Assembly: GCA_030696695.1 (NCBI GenBank)
Contig: JAUYRP010000011.1
Coordinates: 418,819 to 482,818, forward strand
From: Methylophilus sp.
GTDB taxonomy: Bacteria > Pseudomonadota > Gammaproteobacteria > Burkholderiales > Methylophilaceae
DNA length: 64,000 nucleotides
Direction: 5' to 3'
Below the pieces are notes generated by a model. The model was not told the origin of the DNA. It was given only the letters and a program-made list of their open reading frames with translations, and ran no database searches. The stretch's first letter is position 1. Every line of letters starts with the position of its first letter. The position numbers and the translations under genes are program-made. This document shows positions 58,386-64,000 of the stretch, one piece after another.

Positions 58386-59560
58386 GGATTAAACAAATGC
58401 TGATACAAGCTAGGACTTGCGTAGCCATCTTGTGGCAACTGATGTTTTTCTTGATACATGCGAATAGCTTCTTGCGTATTTAATCCTGGGAATCCGTCTG
58501 GCGCCCCCGCTGGATAACCTAATTCATCTAACTTACCCTGCAATGCCCACACCTCGTTAAAACTTAATGCTTCCATTTCGACGTCATCGTCAATCGCGAT
58601 GTCTGCAACACCGATTAAGTGCTCAGATAGATTTGCTACAGCTATTGCGTAATTAACTGAACGATTCCAGTCCATAATTACATCAAAATTACTGAACACC
58701 ATAAATACAGGGCCTTGCCAACCTTGTGGTAGCAAAATAGCTGCATTATCCAAATGGCTAAAATGCATAGGCACATTGACCCCCAAAGTTAGCCAATCTT
58801 GTACTGATTTTCGCAAAGTAAGCTTCGCGTTGCGGTAATCAAAATCTTTAGGCAAATTCACTTGCACCATGACCGGCTCATTCTGCCTCCAACCAGCTTT
58901 CGCCAAGTAATTTGCCGCTGAATAAAAAGCATCGGGTAATGATTTCCAAACATTAATGCGCCCATCGTGATCAGCGTCTACCCCATACTTGATAAAAGTA
59001 CTCGGCATAAATTGCATATGCCCCATCGCACCCGCCCAAGAGCCTTGCATTTTTTGAATAGGATTGTGGTGTGCATCGACAATACGCATTAAATCAAACA
59101 ATTGATTTCGAAAAAACACAGCGCGACGTCCTTCATACGCCAACGTCATTAAGGCAGAAGGTAAATCGATGTCACCTTGAAAACCTCCGTAATTTGTTTC
59201 CAAGCCCCAAAACGCAACAAGAATATGTTTTGGCACACCATATTCTGACTCAACATTATCAAGCAAAGATTGATGTTGAACGAGCAGTGCACGGCCACGC
59301 TCGATTACGCTAGGGCTGATGCGCTTTTCTAAATAATTTAAAAAAGTCGAGATAAACTCGGGTTGAGAACGATCTAGCTGTACGACGCGAGGCAAGAGAT
59401 GCGCTTGCTTAAACGTCACATCCACTGTTTTTTGTGAAATGCCTTCACGTACAGAATCTGTTTTCAATTCATGTAGCCATTCATCAAAGTTTTGCTGCTC
59501 GCTTGCGCTTGCAAACATCGCCGTTGCAGTGAAAATGAGTCCTAGTATCCAAAATCGCAT
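58382..59560 (-). CDS. mltB: Lytic murein transglycosylase B-like (SLT_2 plus peptidoglycan-binding domain)
   Basis: A signal peptide (about 1-19) is followed by the SLT_2 domain with the catalytic Glu in VAFWGLETNYGGFQGD, GSWAGAMGHMQFMPSTFIKYGVDADHDGR and YAIAVANLSEHL, and a C-terminal peptidoglycan-binding domain (LQGKLDELGYPAGAPDGFPGLNTQEAIRMYQ). It cleaves peptidoglycan to anhydro-muropeptides in the periplasm. No lipobox Cys is seen, so it is probably soluble. It lies 2 bases after the SDR gene on the same strand. Confidence 0.92.
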   Translation of the reverse strand: MRFWILGLIFTATAMFASASEQQNFDEWLHELKTDSVREGISQKTVDVTFKQAHLLPRVVQLDRSQPEFISTFLNYLEKRISPSVIERGRALLVQHQSLLDNVESEYGVPKHILVAFWGLETNYGGFQGDIDLPSALMTLAYEGRRAVFFRNQLFDLMRIVDAHHNPIQKMQGSWAGAMGHMQFMPSTFIKYGVDADHDGRINVWKSLPDAFYSAANYLAKAGWRQNEPVMVQVNLPKDFDYRNAKLTLRKSVQDWLTLGVNVPMHFSHLDNAAILLPQGWQGPVFMVFSNFDVIMDWNRSVNYAIAVANLSEHLIGVADIAIDDDVEMEALSFNEVWALQGKLDELGYPAGAPDGFPGLNTQEAIRMYQEKHQLPQDGYASPSLYQHLFNP

Positions 59561-59562
59561 GT

Positions 59563-60393
59563 TTATACTAGCTCCGCATATCCAATTTGATAATTAGGGT
59601 ATTTGAGTTGATACCCACTTTCCACTAATCGACGGTTAGACAAACGCTTGCCCTGTATTACAGCATGGTTAAGCTTTTGCGGCTGAGGCAATGACATACG
59701 ATTAGCTATCCAACTCAACACGTCGTATTGGGCAGTGGGCATAGCATCGGTGACAATATAAAGCGGATGAACGGATTGACCATTGAGCGCCAGATTCACC
59801 AGATAAACAATAAAGTTTGCCGCATCATCCCGATGGATACGATTGCTCCAGTGATTTTCTTTTGGCCAGCGCGTGATATCTTTGGCCATATTCACCAAAT
59901 ACAAGCGGCCAGGACCATAGATACCAGAAAGTCTCAATACTGTAGACTGACATGGCAAGTTTTGTAACAACTGCTCGGCCTCAAGCAAACGATGTCCACC
60001 AAAATCAGTAGCTTTAGCGGGTGTGCCTTCGTCTATTACATCATCTGAATGCTGGCCATAGACACGCGTGCTGGACACAAAAAACACATGTTTCAAATTG
60101 GGGTTGTTGGCTTGTGCCAATAAGACATGATGCAAGCCCAACACATAGTGCAGATAATAGTTCTCATCTGTTTGGGCTGTGGCCGCTACACAATAAATGA
60201 TGATTTCAGGACTAATCTGCTCCAATAATTTTACTGTATCGGCCTGCGTCACATCTAACTGCAACGTCAGCATCTCCAGTGGTAATGGCTGTGCGCTCTT
60301 GCGCACACCAACAACTTCATGGCTAGCTTCATGCAGTTGCATTGCCATCGCCGTGCCCAAATCGCCACACCCTACTAACAACACTCTAGCCAT
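59563..60393 (-). CDS. NAD(P)-dependent epimerase/dehydratase-like SDR (YeeZ type)
   Basis: The N-terminal Rossmann motif ARVLLVGCGDLGTAMA, VFFVSSTRVYGQ with the SDR Ser/Tyr pair replaced by STRVYG, RLSGIYGPGR and NRIHRDDAANFIVYLV identify an extended SDR of the YeeZ group. Its substrate is unknown. It overlaps the upstream NUDIX gene by 8 bases, implying coupled translation. Confidence 0.88.
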   Translation of the reverse strand: MARVLLVGCGDLGTAMAMQLHEASHEVVGVRKSAQPLPLEMLTLQLDVTQADTVKLLEQISPEIIIYCVAATAQTDENYYLHYVLGLHHVLLAQANNPNLKHVFFVSSTRVYGQHSDDVIDEGTPAKATDFGGHRLLEAEQLLQNLPCQSTVLRLSGIYGPGRLYLVNMAKDITRWPKENHWSNRIHRDDAANFIVYLVNLALNGQSVHPLYIVTDAMPTAQYDVLSWIANRMSLPQPQKLNHAVIQGKRLSNRRLVESGYQLKYPNYQIGYAELV

Positions 60394-60940
60394 GCTGCAT
60401 CAGATACTTTTCTGCAAAAAACATGGCAACAATGGTTTTACCGTCAGTGATTTCGCCACTTAAAATCATCTGCATACAACCCTCAACACTCATTTCAAAC
60501 ACTTCCAACGCTTCATCATCATCTCGCTGATGTTGCCCTTTGGTTAGGCCACGTGCAAGGTAAATATGTATTATTTCATTGGAGTAACCAATACATGGAT
60601 GCTGCAATCCAAGCTTAATCCATTCATTTGCGGTATAACCAGTTTCTTCCTGGAGCTCACGTTGACCAGTTAGTAACACCGTTTCGTTAGGGTCAATTTT
60701 ACCAGCTGGCAATTCAATAAATACTTGATGTAACGGATACCTAAACTGCCGCTCAAAAATCACGTTGCCATTTTCAAGCATAGGCACTATTACAACGGCT
60801 CCCGGATGCAACACATACTCACGCTGGCTTTGATGCCCGTTCGGCAATCTGACTTGATCGCGTTTGACAGTGAGCATGCCACCCGATGCAATCGTTTCAG
60901 AACTAATCGTGTGCTCTTTTAAATCGTTCAACTTTGCCAT
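60386..60940 (-). CDS. NUDIX hydrolase, ADP-ribose pyrophosphatase type
   Basis: The Nudix box reads G-KIDPN-E-TVLLTGQ-REL-Q-EETGY, with all metal-binding Glu residues present, and the preceding ELPAGKI is typical of ADP-ribose pyrophosphatases of the NudF group. It hydrolyses ADP-ribose or related nucleotide sugars. Length (184) is normal. It overlaps the SDR gene and follows the metallopeptidase gene by 15 bases. Confidence 0.9.
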   Translation of the reverse strand: MAKLNDLKEHTISSETIASGGMLTVKRDQVRLPNGHQSQREYVLHPGAVVIVPMLENGNVIFERQFRYPLHQVFIELPAGKIDPNETVLLTGQRELQEETGYTANEWIKLGLQHPCIGYSNEIIHIYLARGLTKGQHQRDDDEALEVFEMSVEGCMQMILSGEITDGKTIVAMFFAEKYLMQHG

Positions 60941-60955
60941 ACAACAATCAAATAA

Positions 60956-61801
60956 TCACAATGAAGCTATGTCAAAAGTATTGCACTGATTGATATCGCC
61001 ATTATTTAAACCTTGATTGAACCAGCGCATGCGTTGTTCAGAGGTGCCATGTGTAAAACTATCTGGTACTGCATAGCCTTGTGCTTGCTTTTGCAATGCA
61101 TCGTCGCCTATCGCTGCTGCAGCTGTCATCGCCTCCTCCACATCCCCTGCTTCTAAAATACGATTTTCACCATCCGCGTGATTTGCCCAAACACCTGCAT
61201 AGCAATCCGCTTGTAATTCCAAACGCACAGAGTACTGATTCGCTTCTGCTTCACTGCTGGCAGATTGACGTGCGCGTTGCACTTGCTCTGAAGTACCCAT
61301 TAAATTTTGAATATGATGCCCCACCTCATGTGCAATCACATAGGCTTGCGCAAAGTCACCAGGAGCATTAAAGCGACTTTTCATCTCTTGATAAAAACTT
61401 AAATCGATATAGACTTTTTGATCTGCTGGACAGTAAAAAGGCCCCATCGCCGCTTGCCCAGCACCACACGCGGTGTTGGTTTGCCCAGTAAATAAAACCA
61501 ATTTTGGCGCAGGGTATTGATGACCAGACTGCATAAAAATCTTGCCCCACGTATGCTCTGTGCTACCCAATACTTTGGCTACAAAAATCGCCATCGGGTC
61601 ATCTTTGGGAATGGGTTGCGCTTCAGTTGTGCTAGTTTGCTGTAACCCTTGACCAACTTTTAATACCACTGCAGGATCTACACCAAAATACATGGCCACC
61701 AACGCAAGCACAATGGTACCAATGCCGATTCCTTTTCCACTCACCCCGCCACGACGCCTATCCTCTACATTACTGCTTTCTTGTTGGTCATCTAATCGCA
61801 T
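60956..61801 (-). CDS. Neutral zinc metallopeptidase family protein (YpfJ-like)
   Basis: A 281-residue protein with MRLDDQQESSNVEDRRRG at the start, one membrane helix (about 24-44), the zinc motif HEVGHHIQN, ELQADCYAGVWANHAD with the third ligand, and SFTHGTSEQRMRWFNQGL, the full YpfJ (PF04228) pattern. The peptidase domain would face the periplasm. Its substrate is unknown. The three genes YpfJ-NUDIX-SDR, and perhaps mltB, form one transcript. Confidence 0.93.
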   Translation of the reverse strand: MRLDDQQESSNVEDRRRGGVSGKGIGIGTIVLALVAMYFGVDPAVVLKVGQGLQQTSTTEAQPIPKDDPMAIFVAKVLGSTEHTWGKIFMQSGHQYPAPKLVLFTGQTNTACGAGQAAMGPFYCPADQKVYIDLSFYQEMKSRFNAPGDFAQAYVIAHEVGHHIQNLMGTSEQVQRARQSASSEAEANQYSVRLELQADCYAGVWANHADGENRILEAGDVEEAMTAAAAIGDDALQKQAQGYAVPDSFTHGTSEQRMRWFNQGLNNGDINQCNTFDIASL

Positions 61802-61847
61802 TCAAGCACTCCAGAATTCAATTTAAGCATTGAGGAAATTTTCATCA

Positions 61848-63203
61848 TTAAAACAATATGTTAAAAATTCTAACAGCTATTATGCCTGCGACATAGCCGA
61901 CGATAATGGTGGGTAACACGATTAGCTCTTTCTTCCAATCTAAGATGTTAAATTTCTTCAGATAAAATAAGATGAGTGGAATGGTAGAAAGTGCACTACC
62001 AGCGACAGCCCAAACCGCACCCTCGAAACCATATAAATTATATAAAGTGATATAAAGTATGTAAGAACACACTAGATTTAAAAAGATTAAATTTCCCTTT
62101 AACTTAGGCATGCCTAACGCCATGAAGCATTCACCTGCTAAACGATATCTGACTTCAAACAAACCAATGGCGAGAATTTGAAAAATCCAACCTACTGATT
62201 GGTACCTATCATCATACAAAACCGAGATAATCGTATCTGCGGTTACATAAAAAAATCCACAAGCAAACAGCAGCACTAAATCAAAAGGCAATCGCAATTT
62301 GTAGAACACTTTTTTAAGTCCATCAGGATTATCCCGAACTGTTTCGCTTAATGCAGGGAATCCTACCGAGTGTATCAAACTACCTATGAGTTGCACAAAA
62401 GCACCTATAAGTAAACTTGCAATAGCGTAATAACCCAGCGAATTCGCGTCTACCAATGCACCTAGCAACAATCGATCACTGCTGGCTGACAAAAATGTCA
62501 TGACAGATGAAACAAATATCCATTTACCAAAATGCAATATTTCATCAAACACCTGCTGATCCCAACAAAAGTAATTACGCTTACCCGGAAGAATCAAATA
62601 ACTCAGCGATGTACTCGTCATTGTGCCAATAATTGAACCAAACACTAAGGCCCAAACGGTTGGACTAAATTGCGCCCAAATCAGCATAGTGCCGACCCCA
62701 ACAATCTGACTGATTAAAGCAATAATGACATTTTTTTTAATGTTTAAATTTCTATTGCCAAGAGCTATCTTGGTAGATTCAAATCCTGCGATCAACGGGC
62801 TTAGGCCAATCATCACCACAATAAGTGGCAAGCTAGGATTGCCATAAACACTGTCTACAGGAAATAATTGAAAGTTATTAGAAAAATATAAACCGCACGC
62901 AACAAGGATAGAAAATACCCAAATCACCCAACCTCTAATCACTTGCAATGTCCAGACTGTATTTACAAATCGCTCATCTGACCGTTTGCTCTGAATTAAA
63001 ATTTGACTCAGTCCAATATCAGAAAATAAATTGAGCCCCATAATGAACACGTTAGCGAGCGCCATCAAACCAAACATTTCTGGAGCCAATAATTTGGCCA
63101 TGACCAGATTGCTAAGAAAGCGAATAATTTGTGTAAAGGCATTACCACTGAGTATCAACAACCCTGATCGAATGACTCTTTGCTTAAATGATGATGTTTG
63201 CAT
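61848..63203 (-). CDS. Oligosaccharide flippase family protein (Wzx-like, MOP superfamily)
   Basis: A 451-residue protein with 12-14 membrane helices and the polysaccharide-synthesis pattern near the N-terminus: SGLLILSGNAFTQIIRFLSNLVMAKLLAPEMFGLMALANVFIMGLNLFSDIGLSQILIQ. It is of the lipopolysaccharide/teichuronic-acid export type (WzxC/TuaB-like) and probably moves lipid-linked oligosaccharide across the inner membrane. It is more AT-rich than the genes to its left and opens a probable polysaccharide region that continues beyond the window. Divergent from the repeat-bearing gene at 63.5 kb. Confidence 0.9.
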   Translation of the reverse strand: MQTSSFKQRVIRSGLLILSGNAFTQIIRFLSNLVMAKLLAPEMFGLMALANVFIMGLNLFSDIGLSQILIQSKRSDERFVNTVWTLQVIRGWVIWVFSILVACGLYFSNNFQLFPVDSVYGNPSLPLIVVMIGLSPLIAGFESTKIALGNRNLNIKKNVIIALISQIVGVGTMLIWAQFSPTVWALVFGSIIGTMTSTSLSYLILPGKRNYFCWDQQVFDEILHFGKWIFVSSVMTFLSASSDRLLLGALVDANSLGYYAIASLLIGAFVQLIGSLIHSVGFPALSETVRDNPDGLKKVFYKLRLPFDLVLLFACGFFYVTADTIISVLYDDRYQSVGWIFQILAIGLFEVRYRLAGECFMALGMPKLKGNLIFLNLVCSYILYITLYNLYGFEGAVWAVAGSALSTIPLILFYLKKFNILDWKKELIVLPTIIVGYVAGIIAVRIFNILF

Positions 63204-63342
63204 GAACTAGCTCTATAAAACTCAAGGTACAGAAATTAAGGGGTTAAATCACACTTAAATGAATATATTAGAAATGTACTGTAACTTATTCATTATTGTA
63301 ATATTTTTAAATAAATATATATCAAACAAATCAATTTTTAAC

Positions 63343-63370
63343 TTGACAAACTGATCTCATCGTATATGAT
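63343..63370 (+). promoter_or_regulatory. Sigma70-type promoter of the DUF4124 gene
   Basis: TTGACA (63343-63348) is a perfect -35 box and TATGAT (63365-63370) a one-mismatch -10 box with 16-base spacing. Transcription would start near 63377, about 98 bases before the ATG. Confidence 0.75.
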
Positions 63371-63380
63371 TCGAATCATA
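63365..63380. promoter_or_regulatory. Palindromic operator overlapping the -10 box
   Basis: TATGATTCGAATCATA is a perfect 16-bp palindrome that contains the whole -10 box and the predicted start site. A dimeric repressor bound here would block the promoter. No candidate regulator is adjacent in the window. Confidence 0.55.
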
Positions 63381-63474
63381 ACAATATTGCATTTACAATA
63401 ATTAATATAAATAAAATATATATTCAAAGAAACAAGGGTTAATAAGTAAGTGTTTTCGTAGTGGAGTTACCCAA

Positions 63475-64000
63475 ATGAATATAACCCGATATACACAAGT
63501 AACGCTTTCGTCGTTACTTTTAGTAGCCTTATCAAGTTTTAGCAACACCTCAATTGCAGATGTTTATCGCTGGCGTGACAGCAAAGGCGTCATGCAATAC
63601 TCTGATAGACCACCGCCAACGGCGAAAAGCAAACAATCCGAAACGATTCTGTTAAATATCATTAAGAACGATAGTTTGTGTGCTAATCCAGAACTCACCA
63701 AACAGTCAGTCAATGACAATAATCCAGTTGCGCTGAATTTTTTATTTAAACGAGTATCTAGTGACGTAGCCAAACAATTGGCAAACATAAAATTATCATC
63801 GACACAAAGAAATAACAGATGGTTTAGCCCCATTAGAGTTGCTAACAATTCTACAGGCTCAACTACGACTCCTGTTGTGACGACTCCTGTTGTGACGACT
63901 CCTGTTGTGACGACTCCTGTTGTGACGACTCCTGTTGTGACGACTCCTGTTGTGACGACTCCTGTTGTGACGACTCCTGTTGTGACGACTCCTGTTGTGA
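63475..64000 (+). CDS. Exported DUF4124-domain protein with Thr-Pro-Val repeat linker (partial, runs off window)
   Basis: The ATG at 63475 has GGAG upstream and begins a signal peptide (MNITRYTQVTLSSLLLVALSSFSNTSIA). The mature start DVYRWRDSKGVMQYSDRPPP is a DUF4124 domain, found at the N-terminus of many secreted or envelope proteins. A linker of about 80 residues follows, then perfect pentapeptide repeats TTPVV to the window edge. Such Thr/Pro linkers usually join to a second, often polysaccharide-active, domain. The 3' part is not visible. The gene has its own promoter with a palindromic operator and a long leader, and is divergent from the flippase gene. Confidence 0.8.
   Translation, partial: MNITRYTQVTLSSLLLVALSSFSNTSIADVYRWRDSKGVMQYSDRPPPTAKSKQSETILLNIIKNDSLCANPELTKQSVNDNNPVALNFLFKRVSSDVAKQLANIKLSSTQRNNRWFSPIRVANNSTGSTTTPVVTTPVVTTPVVTTPVVTTPVVTTPVVTTPVVTTPVVTTPVV
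63865..64000 (+). repeat. Perfect 15-bp tandem repeat in coding sequence (9 copies, continuing)
   Basis: ACGACTCCTGTTGTG is repeated without any mismatch for 9 full copies plus one base at the window end. The unit is in frame and encodes TTPVV. Zero divergence between copies indicates recent expansion by slippage or recombination. Confidence 0.95.

Noticed and set aside
63865..64000. CRISPR array
   Set aside because: Repeats are directly adjacent 15-bp units with no spacers and lie in frame in a coding sequence.

Overview
The window reads as a chromosome segment of a beta-proteobacterium close to the Methylophilaceae (Methylotenera/Methylophilus type). This is an inference from the moderate-to-low G+C content, the gene order (thrS-infC-rpmI-rplT-pheS-pheT-ihfA-merR followed by tRNA-Pro), and the combination of a phosphoketolase-acetate kinase pair with two phosphohexomutases. 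No phylogenetic test could be run.

Layout. 1-1.4 kb: tail of a DEAD-box RNA helicase, a YaiI/YqxD protein and a lipocalin lipoprotein, closed by a multi-stem inverted-repeat structure. 1.5-10.2 kb: envelope glycan genes, namely a two-gene operon of GH17 proteins (one fused to a processive GT2 synthase) and a tightly overlapping four-gene operon (GT-C transferase, polyprenyl-phosphate GT2, GtrA, ChbG-like deacetylase). 10.4-14.9 kb: a stress/envelope cluster with an EF-hand/BON protein, a CHASE3-type histidine kinase, three small membrane proteins (DUF1328, DUF883, YqjE-like), a NarL-type regulator and a stand-alone receiver. 15-23.3 kb: TraB/GumN, YgiQ, an HMA-MauE fusion, a Cache-PAS-GGDEF-EAL protein, Aat and Bpt. 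23.3-29.6 kb: FucA-type aldolase with mtnA (probable 5'-deoxynucleoside salvage), TatD, RibD, NrdR, GlyA. 29.6-32.5 kb: a candidate sigma54-driven small RNA, IscX, DUF3307, AlgC-type mutase and an aspartic protease. 32.5-41.5 kb: M48 protease, Pgm, phosphoketolase, acetate kinase, ClsB and its EEP partner. 41.6-47 kb: an RND efflux pair and an orphan exported protein. 47.2-54.8 kb: tRNA-Pro(GGG) and the translation operon, with an AUA start for infC and a strong terminator between rplT and pheS. 54.9-57.7 kb: a decayed type I secretion locus (5'-truncated ABC exporter, RTX-type N-terminal fragment) with a REP-associated tyrosine transposase, REP-like hairpins and tRNA-Val(GAC). 57.7-61.8 kb: 2OG-Fe(II) oxygenase, MltB, SDR, NUDIX and YpfJ. 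61.8-64 kb: AT-rich entry into a polysaccharide region with a flippase and a DUF4124 exported protein that runs off the window in a perfect 15-bp tandem repeat.

The most interesting parts are the REP/RAYT locus inside secretion-gene debris, the orphan sigma54 promoter-terminator pair at 29.80-29.89 kb, the mtnA-aldolase pair, the DnaA-box-like cluster at 25.14 kb, and the regulated, repeat-expanding gene at the right edge.
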